From NCBI GenBank assembly GCA_037039925.1, contig JAXRKP010000026.1, positions 545,001 through 609,000 of the forward strand: a DNA stretch of 64,000 nucleotides, in the 5' to 3' direction. Positions 54,116 through 64,000 of this stretch are shown in pieces; the first letter of the stretch is position 1, and each line of letters starts with the position of its first letter. The stretch comes from Doris montereyensis. Lineage: Eukaryota > Mollusca > Gastropoda > Nudibranchia > Dorididae. The position numbers and the translations under genes were made by a program. The notes below the pieces were generated by a model. The model had not been told where the DNA came from, did not search any database, and saw only the letters and a list, made by a program, of their open reading frames with translations.

Positions 54116-55995
54116 TTCGTGACAGTTGTCTGTTAGTGGTTGTGTGACTGATGTCTGATATTGGTTTTATGTCTGTTATTGGTTGTATGACTGATGTCTG
54201 TTTTGGTTGTGTGACAGTTGTGTGTTAGTGGTTGTGTGACAGTTGTCTATTAGTGGTTGTGTGACTGATGTCTGTTTTGGTTGTGTGACTGATGTCTGTT
54301 TGGTTTTGTGACAGTTGTCTGTTAATGGTTGTATGACTGATGTCTGTTTTTGGTTGTGTGACAGTTGTCCGCTATTGGACCTGTTAGTTGTGACAGATGT
54401 TTGTTATTGGTTGTGTGACTGATGTCTGTTTTGGTTTTGTGACAGTTGTCTGTTAGTGGTTGTATGGCTGATGTCTGTTTTTGGTTGTGGACAGTTGTGT
54501 GACAGTTGTCTGTTATTGGTTGTGTGACTGATGTCTGTTTTTGGTTGTGTGACTGATGTGTGTTTTTGGTTTTTGACAGTTGTCTGTTAATGGTTGTATG
54601 ACTGATGTCTGTTTTTGGTTGTGTGACAGTTGTCTGCTATTGGTTTTGTGACACTTGTCTGTTATTGGTTGTATGACAGATGTTTGTTATTGGTTGTGTG
54701 ACTGATGTCTGTTTTTGGTTTTGTGACAGTTGTCTGTTAGTGGTTGTATGGCTGATGTCTGTTTTTGGTTGTGTGACAGTTGTCTGTTAGTGATTGTATG
54801 TGACATTTGTCTGTTATTGGTTGTGTATGTTTTTGGTTTTGTGACAGTTGTCTGTTAGTGATTGTGTGACAGTTGTCTGTTATTGGTTGTGTGACTGATG
54901 TCTGTTAGTGGTTTCGTGACAGTTGTCTGCTATTGGTTTTGTGACAGTTGTCTGTTATTGGTTGTATGACTGATGTCTGTTTTTGGTTGTGTGACAGTTA
55001 TCTGTTATTGGTTGTGTGACTGATGTCACTGATGTCTGCTATTGGTTTGTGACAGTTGTCTGTTAGTGGTTGTGTGACAGTTGTCTGTTATTGGTTTGTG
55101 TGTCTGATGTCTGTTAGTGGTTATGTGACTGATGTCCTATTGGTTTTTTAGTTGTCTGTTTGGTTTTGTGACAGTTGTCTGTTAGTGGTTGTGTGACTGA
55201 TGTCTGTTAGTGGTTTTGTGACAGTTGTCTGTTTGGTTTTGTGACAGATGTCTGTTAGTGGTTTTGTGACAGTTGTCTGTTAGTTGACAGATGTCTGTTT
55301 GGTTTTATGACAGTTGTCTGTTATTGGTTGTAGTTGTCTGTTATGTCAGTTGTTTTGACAGTTGTCTGTTAGTGGTTGTGTGACAGTTGTCTGTTATTGG
55401 TTGTTAGATGATTGTTTTGTGACTGATGTCTGTTGTTTCGTGTTAGTGATTGCATGACTGATGTCTGTTTTTGGTTGTGTGATGTTGTCTGTTATTGGTT
55501 GTATGACTGATGTCTGTCTTTTTGGTTTTGTGACAGTTGTCTGTTTATGGTTGTATGACTGATGTCTGTTTTTAGGTTGTTTTTTGTTTGATTGTGTGAC
55601 AGTTGTCTGTTAATGGTTGTGTGACTTGTCTGTTTTTGGTTGTATGACTGATATCTGTTTTTGGTTTTGTGACAGTTGTCTGTTAATGGTTGTTGACTGA
55701 TGTCTGTTTTTTTGGTTGTGTTGTCTGTTAGTGGTTTTGTGACAGTTGTCATGACAGATGTTTGTTATTGGTTATGTGACTGATGTCTGTTTTTGGTTTT
55801 GTGACAGTTGTCTGTTAGCGATTGTGTGACAATAGTCTGTTATTGAATTTGTGACTGATGTCTGTTTTTGATTGTGTGACAGTTGTCAGTTATTGATTGT
55901 GTGACAGATGTCTGTTGGGGTTTATGTGACTGATGTCTGCTATTGGTTTCGTGATAGATGTCTGTTTTGGTTTTGTGACAGTTGTCTGTTTTGGT
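54116..55995. repeat. 18-20-bp minisatellite, block 2
   Basis: Resumes the 38.4-40.2 kb array with slightly different dominant units ('ggttgtgtgactgatgtctg', 'ggttttgtgacagttgtctg', 'ttagtgg'). Confidence 0.92.
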
Positions 55996-56077
55996 TTTCG
56001 GAAAAGTTACTTTTTTCCTTTTCTTGACTTCGGTGGGGATTTTTGGTGGGTTTCTTCAATATTTCAAATGGCAAGGA

Positions 56078-56160
56078 ATATACATGAAAGATTTGTGTCA
56101 TGGAATATACATGAAAGATTTGTGTCATGGAATATACATGAAAGATTTGTGTCATTCCAG
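56078..56160. repeat. 27-bp repeat, three copies
   Basis: 'atggaatatacatgaaagat' + ttgtgtc, three times, in the flank of exon 9. Confidence 0.9.
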
Positions 56161-56359
56161 ATTATTATGTTTGTCATGAGGATTTCCTTTCCTGTCTTGC
56201 AACACAGATATAGTGTTCGTGATAGTAACAAGCAAACAAGCTGAACATTGTAATGTCAGTCATAAATCACCATCTCAAATTTGTCAACCTGTGAAAAATA
56301 TGGTCAGGACTCTTGTTTTTAATTTGGCCTTTTTCTGTGAAATTTGTTTTTGTTTTCAG
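56161..56359. other. End of the large intron before exon 9
   Basis: Single-copy sequence ending in pyrimidines and acceptor 'tttgttttcag' (56,359). Confidence 0.6.
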
Positions 56360-56491
56360 TTTGGAATGTTTGAAACTGTGATTGCTGGCTTGATTGACGC
56401 ATTTCCCAGACAGCTGCGTAAGAAACGGATTTACTTGACGTTCGGCCTTGCCTCCGTGTGTTACTGCATCTCTCTGCCCATTGCCACCAGG
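56360..56491 (+). CDS. SLC6 transporter exon 9 (end of TM8, TM9)
   Basis: 44 codons, phase 0 at both ends: 'FGMFETVIAGLIDAFPRQLR', 'KKRIYLTFGLASVCYCISLP' and IATR. 'F...E.....D.FP..LR.KR' is the conserved SLC6 stretch after the GLDSQ of TM8, so it must follow the exon represented by the damaged copy at 38.3 kb. Donor 'agg|gtaagt' at 56,492. Confidence 0.93.
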
Positions 56492-56635
56492 GTAAGTCAA
56501 GGGTCATTTTGGACAGGGTTTGGCGCTTTGGCATTAATGATTTTCCAACATGATGGTGTCCATTGATGATTCAAAGGACTTTCATAGCTTTGATCATGGA
56601 GACAGTGATAGAGACTCATGGACAGATTACGAATG

Positions 56636-57215
<580 letters not shown>

Positions 57216-57301
57216 AAGAAGTAAGATTATAATTTGAGAGTGTCTACAATTTGCTTCAAAGTGTATATTCTTCAGGACCATTATTATTCTATCTCTTGTA
57301 G

Positions 57302-57401
57302 GGAGGCATTTATGTGTTCACACTATTAGACTGGTTTGTGGCTGCCTTTTGTGTCATGTTGACCTCACTGATAGAATGTATCATCATTGGATGGATCTAC
57401 G
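57302..57401 (+). CDS. SLC6 transporter exon 10 (TM10)
   Basis: Reads 'GGIYVFTLLDWFVAAFCVML' then TSLIECIIIGWIY plus the first base of Gly. 'GG.YVF.L.D.......L.....E...I.W.YG' is the SLC6 TM10 pattern. Acceptor 'ctcttgtag' (57,301), donor g|gtgagt at 57,402, phase 1. Confidence 0.93.
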
Positions 57402-57589
57402 GTGAGTTGCAATTTCTTTTTCTTTTCTTCTTTTTTCCCTTTTTCTTTTTTCTTCCTTCTGTCTTACTGGAAAACAACAGTTGCAAATGACATTTATGTT
57501 TTTGATTGCCAAACTGATGCATAGACATGTTTTTAAGTTTCTCTCTTTGTTTCTTTTCTTTATTTGTGACTTCAGCGATGTGCATATTA

Positions 57590-57807
57590 AAATGAGAGAG
57601 AGAGAGAGGAGGGGGACAAAGCATCTTGTTTGGTCGGATCACCTGTGGGGCAATCAAGATTTTTCATCAGGTCACCTATGGGTGGTTGTACCTATTGGCA
57701 CCTGGGTCAAGTGGAAATTTGATTGTTAAATGTCTTTCTCAAAGAACACAATGACCGACCTTGTTTTTCTAGGATTCAAACACAGGACCTTATGATCCGA
57801 AGTCTAG
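57590..57807 (-). mobile_element. Possible SINE remnant
   Basis: On the minus strand a B-box-like 'ggtcctgtgtttgaatccta' is followed by 'tctttgagaaagacattta', a wording common in tails of metazoan SINEs. Only one copy in the window, so the call is weak. Confidence 0.4.
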
Positions 57808-58905
57808 CAGCTTTTGAGTTAAGGTTTTTGCTTTTAGTATGCACATGAGTAACTGTCAAAATACAGTCATCCTATATCATTGAAAAGTTTGTAATGTCCT
57901 TGGTTGCCATAGAAACAGCTGCCATCTTTTTGACTCACTTTTTAAAATCTATCTCATCCCTTAGTTATAAATAAAATCACTCAAAACCTTGCAGATCATC
58001 TTTTCCATTCAATATCTGTCGTCGGGTTTTGTTTGATATTTTGTATAGGTTTTTTTATGAATTTTTTGAAAATACTATATATATCATGAATGTACAAAAA
58101 CGGCGTTTTTATTACCAAAAAAAAAATTCTCAAAAAGTTTACAATATATCAAGAAAAAAACCTACGTCATTCTATTAACATTGACAAGAGGAACCTGTGT
58201 GTCAAATATAATACAAATCGTTCGGTAAATGGCGGAGGAGATAGAATTTCAGTGCGGAAAAACTACATTTGAGAAAAATGCAAGTAAACAAATCAATAGA
58301 AAATAACACAAAACAAACACTTTAGACGGGTTTTCTTGTTGTAGCCGCCCCCTTACTCTTTCGACAGTCTCTAGCATTGTTACTTATATAAATAGATTAT
58401 AAATCTAGGTTTAGATGTGAAAACAGATCTTTCGACAGTCTGTGGCATTGTTGCTTATATAAATAGATTATAAATCTAGGTTTAGATGTGAAAACAGACG
58501 TCAAAATGACCAGTTTTTTTCCCCTCTATATCCTATGCTTGTGCGCGTATTTACATACACCTGACTTGCAACACCTCTTATATCACACAGCGATAGGAGA
58601 CATGTAGATCAGTGTCGGCAAAATGAGGTCAAGTCGTGTGTTGCTACATTTGGCGATTAACTGCCAATATACGGGTTTTTACTGCCATTTTCCCAGTCAG
58701 TGTTAGAGTAATTTACGTCAAAATTTTGGTTGTTTTTACCTACCCTCGCCTACAAAATATTTTGTAAAAACAAAACTATACGTCATATGGACATTTGTGT
58801 GCATGAACTTGTAGATAAATGATCGTTCTACCCGATTATGCAAAGAACGGAAAATCAACCTTTTGGTCCAAAACTCACCAGTCCAGGTGCCGCCCCCCCC
58901 CCCTC
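57808..58905 (+). repeat. 1.1-kb dispersed repeat, copy E
   Basis: The most complete copy: 'gcttttgagttaaggttttt' at the left end to 'cgttctacccgattatgcaa' and 'aactcaccagtccagg' at the right. It has an internal duplication of about 71 bp ('tttcgacagtct...gatgtgaaaacag' twice, about 58,358-58,500). No coding capacity. Confidence 0.88.
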
Positions 58906-59284
58906 CCCTTACTCAATCGGCCAACAATGCCTCAAGGGTGGGGGGGGGAGGGGGGGCATTGTTCATATTGCATGGAAAATGTTTGCAGTTCAATTATTGT
59001 CCACAATTAACTTTCGTCATTAAAAAGAAAAGAGGAGTAATAACATACTATAATTTGGACGATAAAACAAATTTCATTCTTGGTCACAGGCAATTAAGGA
59101 TCTCTTCTTAAGTACATGTATTTCCATATATAAAGAAATTTGTATTGCTGCAAGAAATTAAATTAATGAACTGCTGGAAAGCTTCCATTGGGAATCGAGC
59201 CCAGAAAATGATTGGCTTGTAAAAACTGTGAAGAAAAGAAATTCTATTTCTATTTGAACACAGGAAGAAACATCAAATTCTAAC
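58906..59284. other. Spacer with C and G runs
   Basis: Poly-C (58,893-58,903) and G-rich (58,939-58,957) runs, then AT-rich sequence. No gene seen. Confidence 0.5.
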
Positions 59285-59502
59285 AAGAAAAATTATAAAA
59301 TGGGAGGATGAAAAATAGACGACGACGAGGAACAGCACAAAGAAGATGGAGTGATGACTTTCAAAAGAGATGTGAAAATAAACTTTGTGTCAGTAGGAAA
59401 AATGGTTTTGATAGAGATAACGATAACTACAGAAAATTGATGATGAAGGCTTCTTTCCATGTGGCCTGGAAAGATAGAAAGTTTCGACAAGCCACTCGGT
59501 AA
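59285..59502 (+). pseudogene. LINE C-terminal tail, RTE-like, decayed
   Basis: Open from about 59,290 to 59,502 with 'RRRRGTAQRRWSDDFQKRCE' and 'NYRKLMMKASFHVAWKDRKF'. 'RRRGRPxxRWxDD...' followed by 'W..L...A' is the usual end of RTE-type LINE proteins. Short and isolated, so only a remnant. Confidence 0.55.
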
Positions 59503-59603
59503 ATCAGTCACAGCATTATAGGCATCAGCTTTTCTCTGCTCTAAAGTTTGTTTTTTTCTGCTTGGCGATTTTGTTTAATTTTCCCCATTTTTCTCTCTCA
59601 CAG

Positions 59604-59704
59604 GTGTGGATCGCTTTTGCGATGATATCGAATTGATGATCGGACGACGGCCTGGCATTTTGATGAAAGCTTGCTGGACCATTGTTACTCCCCTTGTCAT
59701 GCTG
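59604..59704 (+). CDS. SLC6 transporter exon 11 (TM11)
   Basis: Completes Gly, then 'VDRFCDDIELMIGRRPGILM' and KACWTIVTPLVML. 'G.DRFC.DI..M.G..P....K..W....P' is a highly conserved SLC6 stretch. Acceptor 'ctctcacag' (59,603), donor ctg|gtaagg at 59,705, phase 0. Confidence 0.94.
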
Positions 59705-59849
59705 GTAAGGATTTTGTGACGTGATGAAAGTTCATTTTATTGACAATTGTTGGATTTAAGACAACTTCCTGTTGCAGAAGGAGTTTGTAGCTGGCGAAGT
59801 AGAAAGGTCAGACTTCTAGAGAAGTTTGTTTTGTTCAAGGTTTATTTCA

Positions 59850-60690
59850 CATTGACAGTATAGAAGAGGTTAGCTTGACAGTATAGAAAGTTTAGCTTTT
59901 AGCTTGACAGTATAGAAGAGTTTGACAGTATAGAAGAGTTTAGTTTGACAGTATAGAAGAGTTTAGTTTGACAGTATAGAAGAGTTTAGTTTGACAGTAT
60001 AGAAGAGTTTAGTTTGACAGTATAGAAGAGTTTAGTTTGACAGTATAGAAGAGGTTAGTTTGACAGTATAGAAGAGTTTAGTTTGACAGTATAGAAGAGG
60101 TTAGTTTGACAGTATAGAAGAGTTTTGACAGTATAGACAGTATAGAGGTTAGTTTGACAGTTTGACAGTATAGAAGAGGTTAGTTTGACAGTATAGAGCT
60201 TGACAGTATAGAAGAGGTTAGTTTGACAGTATAGAAGAGTTTAGCTTGACAGATAGAAGAGTTAGTTTGACAGTATAGAAGAGTTTAGCTTGACAGTATA
60301 GAAGAGTTTAGTTTGACAGTATAGAAGAGTTTAGCTTGACAGTATAGTTTGACAGTATAGAAGAGTTTAGCTTGACAGTATAGAAGAGTTTAGTTTGACA
60401 GTATAGAAGAGTTTAGCTTGACAGTATAGAAGAGTTTAGCTTGACAGTATAGAAGAGTTTAGTTTGACAGTATAGAAGAGGTTAGTTTGACAGTATAGAA
60501 GAGTTTAGTTTGACAGTATAGAAGAGTTTTTTGACAGTATAGAAGAGGTTAGTTTGACAGTATAGAGGTTAGTTTGACAGTATAGAAGAGTTTAGTTTGA
60601 CAGTATAGAAGAGTTTAGTTTGACAGTATAGAAGAGGTTAGTTTGACAGTATAGAAGAGTTTAGTTTGACAGCATGGAAAATGTTTGTTG
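59850..60690. repeat. 23-bp minisatellite (intron 11)
   Basis: About 36 copies of 'agtttagtttgacagtatag' + aag, with agctt/ggtta variants and a few truncations. Confidence 0.95.
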
Positions 60691-60724
60691 ACAGTATGGA
60701 AGCCATTAGTTTGATGATAATAAG

Positions 60725-62720
60725 GTTGTTGGTGTCACAGCATACATTTGGTTTTATAAAGAGGTTGGTGTCACAGATACATTGGGCTAACGTGATCTCA
60801 CTGTTGGTGTCACAGATACATTGGGCTAACGTGATCTCACTTTTGGTGTCACAGATACATTGGGCTAACGTGATCTCACTGTTGGTGTCACAGATCTCAC
60901 ATTGCGCTGGGCTCGTGATCTCACTGTTGGTGTGTTGGTGATCTCACTGTTGGTGTCACAGATACAGCTAATGATCTCACTTTTGGTGTCACAGATACAT
61001 TCTAACGTGATCTCACTGTTGGTGTCACAGATACATTGGGCTAACGTGATCTCACTGTTTGGTGTCACAGATACATTGGGCTAACGTGATCTCACTGTTG
61101 GTGTCACAGATACATTGGGCTAACGTGATCTCACTGTTGGTGTCACAGATACATTGCGCTAACGTAATCTCAATGTTGATGTCATGATCTCAGTCACAGA
61201 TACATTGGGCTAACTATCTCACTGTTGGTGTCACAGATCTCACTGTTGGTGGATCATAGATCTCACGTTTGGCTAACGTGATCTCGCTGTTGACATCAGA
61301 GATATGTTTGGCTATCACTGTTGATGTGATCTCACTGTTGGCATCAGAGATATGTTTGGCTAACGTGATCTCACATTTGGCATCAGAGATATGTTTTTGA
61401 TGTCAGAGATAACGTAATCTCATAGCTGGCATCAGAGATATGATGGGCTAACGTGATCTGACTGTTGACATCAGACATATGTTTGGCTAACGTGATCTCA
61501 CTGTTGACATCAGAGATATGTTTGGCTAACGTGATCTCACTGTTGGCATCAGAGATATGATGGGCTAACGTGATCTCACATTTGGCATCAGAGATATGAT
61601 GGGCTAACGTAATCTCATAGCTGACATCAGAGATATGTTTGGCTAACGTGATCTCACTGTTGACATCAGAGATATGTTTGGCTTACATGATCTCACTGTT
61701 GACATAAAGATATGTTTGGCGTACATGATCTCACTGTTGGCATCAGAGATATGTTTGGCTAACATGATCTCACATTTGGCATCAGAGACATGTTTGGCTA
61801 ACATGATCTTACATTTGGCATCAGAGATATGATTGGCTAACGTAATCTCACTGTTGGCATCAGAGATATGTTTGGCTAACGTGATTTCACTGTTGGCATC
61901 AGAGATATGTTTGGCTAACCTGATCTCACTGTTGGCATCAGAGATATGATGGGCTAACGTGATCTCACATTTGGCATCAGAGATATGTTTGGCTAACGTG
62001 ATCTCACTGTTGGCGTCAGAGATATGATGGGCTAACGTAATCTCATAGCTGACATCAGAGATATGTTTGGCTAACCTGATCTCACTGTTGGCATCAGAGA
62101 TATGATGGGCTAACGTGATCTCACATTTGGCATCAGAGATATGATGGGCTAACGTGATCTCACTGTTGGCATCAGAGATATGATGGGCTAACGTGATCTC
62201 ACATTTGGCATCAGAGATATGTTTGGCTAACGTAATCATAGCTGGCATCAGAGATATGATGGGCTAACGTGATCTCACTGTTGGCATCAGAGAGATCTCA
62301 CATTTAGCATCAGAGATATGATGGGCTAACGTAATCTCACTGTTGGCATCAGAGATATGTTTGGCTAACGTGATATCACTATTGGCATCAGAGATATGTT
62401 TGGCTAACGTGATCTCACTGTTGACATCAGAGATATGTTTGGCTATCGTGATCTCACTGTTGGCATCAGAGATATGTTTGGCTAACGTGATCTCACTGTT
62501 GACATCAGAGATATGTTTGGCTAACGTGATCTCACTGTTGGCATCAGAGATATGTTTGGCTAACGCATGATCTTACTGTTGACATCAGAGATATGTTTTG
62601 CTAATGTGATCTCATTGTTGACATCAGAGATATGTTTGGCTAACGTGATCTCACTGTTGGCGTCAGAGATACGTTGAGAGATACCTTGGACTAAAGTGAT
62701 CTCACAGTTGGTATTACAAA
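60725..62720. repeat. 39-bp minisatellite, two subfamilies (intron 11)
   Basis: About 50 units. Subfamily 1 (60.73-61.25 kb): 'ggtgtcacagatacattggg' + ctaacgtgatctcactgtt. Subfamily 2 (61.26-62.72 kb): 'ggcatcagagatatgtttgg' + ctaacgtgatctcactgtt. Since 39 is divisible by three, frames of 13-residue repeats stay open (up to 201 codons on the minus strand) but have no gene context. Confidence 0.94.
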
Positions 62721-62849
62721 GAGTTTAGAATTACACATTTGCTTAATTGATCAGACAGATTTTACCACTTGATTTAAAAATGTCACCAAGTTGAAAGGAA
62801 AAAGATAAATGTACGAACAATGACTCATCCTTCTAATTTTCATTCACAG

Positions 62850-63017
62850 GTTGCCTTCATCTCAACCTGCGTCAAATACACGCTGCCTGTATATGATAAC
62901 TACGTGTTCCCACACCACGCCAATGTCATTGGCTTTGTTATCGCCCTCATTCCACTCATTCCCATTCCAATCGGGATGGCATACGTTCTTTACCATGAAT
63001 CTGGGCCGCTGTCCTCC
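62850..63017 (+). CDS. SLC6 transporter exon 12 (end of TM11, TM12)
   Basis: 56 codons, phase 0: 'VAFISTCVKYTLPVYDNYVF' then 'ANVIGFVIALIPLIPIPIGM' and AYVLYHESGPLSS. It fits the SLC6 end of TM11, the short 'Y..Y..P' loop and TM12. Acceptor 'attcacag' (62,849), donor tcc|gtaagt at 63,018. The cytoplasmic C-terminus must lie in one or more exons beyond the window. Confidence 0.93.
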
Positions 63018-63288
63018 GTAAGTTACTCAAAGGGTGTGTGCCTATGTGTGTGTCTGCCTATGTGTGTGTGGGGGTGTTTGTGGGTGTGAGTGTATTCGTA
63101 TTTGTGGGATGGGGGTAGGTTTTATATGGATTTATGACACTAACATCCATCGTAAGATGCAACATCAAAACTTTGATCCAACTTTGCACAAATTCTGAGA
63201 TAGTCTTCTCTACTAGTAGTGGTCTTGGTTGCTTCGTGTAGGCAATTGCGCTTAATGATGTCCTTGTTTGTCTAGTTGTAGTCTATTG
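63018..63288. other. Start of the following intron
   Basis: GT-rich run (63,033-63,090) and single-copy sequence. No exon seen. Confidence 0.6.
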
Positions 63289-63825
63289 GACTTAGTAATG
63301 TCCTTTGTTGTCTAATGGTAGTCTATTGGATTTAATAATGTCCTTGGTTGCCTAGTGGTAGACTATTGGACTTAGTAATGTCCTTGGTTGTCTAATGGTA
63401 GTCTATTGGACTTAGTAATGTCCTTGGTTGTCTAGTGGTAGACTATTGGACTTAGTAATGTCCTTGGTTGTCTAATGGTAGTCTATTGGATTTAATAATG
63501 TCCTTGGTTGCCTAGTGATCTAGACTTAAAATTGGCCTGAGTGAGTCTATTGGACTTAGTAATGTCCTTGGTTGTCTAGTGGTAGTCTATTGGATTTAAT
63601 AATGTCCTTGGTTGCCTAGTGGTAGACTATTGGACTTAGTAATGTCCTTGGTTGTCTAATGGTAGACTATTGGATTTAGTAATGTCCTTGGTTGTCTAAT
63701 GGTAGTCTATTGGATTTAATAATGTCCTTGGTCTAGTGGTAGTTGTCTTAGTAATGTCCTTGGTTGTCTAGTGGTAGTCTATTGGATTTAATAATGTCCT
63801 TGGTTGCCTAGTGATTGGCTTCAGG
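63289..63825. repeat. 40-bp minisatellite
   Basis: About 13 copies of 'aatgtccttggttgtctaat' + 'ggtagtctattggacttagt', with variant units (gcctag, gatttaat). Confidence 0.94.
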
Positions 63826-64000
63826 CCTGGATTTTAATTTTTGAAACACAAGGGTTCTTTGTGTAAACATATTTTACATGCATTTCCTTCCTTTACTCAA
63901 ATGAAAATTGGTATCTGTATTAGCTAGAGTGCAAAATCAGCATTTTGTCCAAGAATTTTTCATTCTTAAGTATAATGGCCATAGCAAACTTGAAGGAGAA
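63826..64000. other. Window end, intronic
   Basis: AT-rich single-copy sequence. No splice site or exon recognised before the window ends. Confidence 0.5.

Noticed and set aside
61643..62248. 201-codon frame of 13-residue ISDANSEITLAKH-like repeats, ice-binding or solenoid protein idea
   Set aside because: Lies in the intron of a plus-strand gene within a 39-bp array whose other frames are also open. No signal peptide, start or stop logic.

Overview
The window is eukaryotic, from an invertebrate animal. A gastropod mollusc is my best guess, from the mix of tRNA-derived SINEs, LINE and piggyBac fossils, a Polinton-like element and very heavy minisatellite content; this is an inference, not a match. 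The backbone is one plus-strand gene of the SLC6 family (Na+/Cl--coupled neurotransmitter and amino-acid transporters), closest by eye to the glycine / neutral amino-acid branch. Eleven exons with matching splice phases run from about 17.36 to 63.02 kb and cover TM1 to TM12. A twelfth (EL4/TM8) survives only as a damaged copy at about 38.3 kb. The 3' end lies beyond the window, and a 5' leader exon probably lies upstream of 17.36 kb.

Layout. 1-17.3 kb: no convincing host gene, only minisatellites (unit lengths 9 to 55 bp), two SINEs, a short dispersed repeat, and a minus-strand non-LTR retrotransposon fossil (13.4-14.7 kb) whose YLDD box has been amplified into a 60-bp minisatellite (14.7-16.3 kb). 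17.36-33.9 kb: SLC6 exons 1-7, with introns filled by arrays. 33.9-38.0 kb: a 46-bp array seeded by the end of exon 7. 38.3-56.0 kb: the broken exon 8, then a TTGTGTGACTGTTGTCTG-type array interrupted by a nested stack: a 1.1-kb dispersed repeat, LINE and piggyBac fossils, and an 8.6-kb Polinton/Maverick-like element with terminal inverted repeats (45,386-54,018). 56.36-63.02 kb: SLC6 exons 9-12, with GA microsatellites, another dispersed-repeat copy, an RTE-like LINE tail and 23-, 39- and 40-bp arrays.

Two things stand out. First, five intronic minisatellites have units that contain the neighbouring exon edge and its splice site (exon 2 donor, exon 3 acceptor, exon 4 acceptor, exon 4 donor, exon 7 end), so the gene carries well over a hundred decoy splice sites. 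Second, the Polinton-like element holds a structural-type gene cassette (packaging ATPase, two related proteins with an EIAL motif, a glycine-rich core-like protein and others) but no visible DNA polymerase or integrase, and most of its genes are broken.

Caution: frame breaks in exons 1, 5 and 8, and patchwork sequence at 42.0-44.6 kb, could be long-read consensus errors as easily as real decay. I do not call the SLC6 gene a pseudogene.
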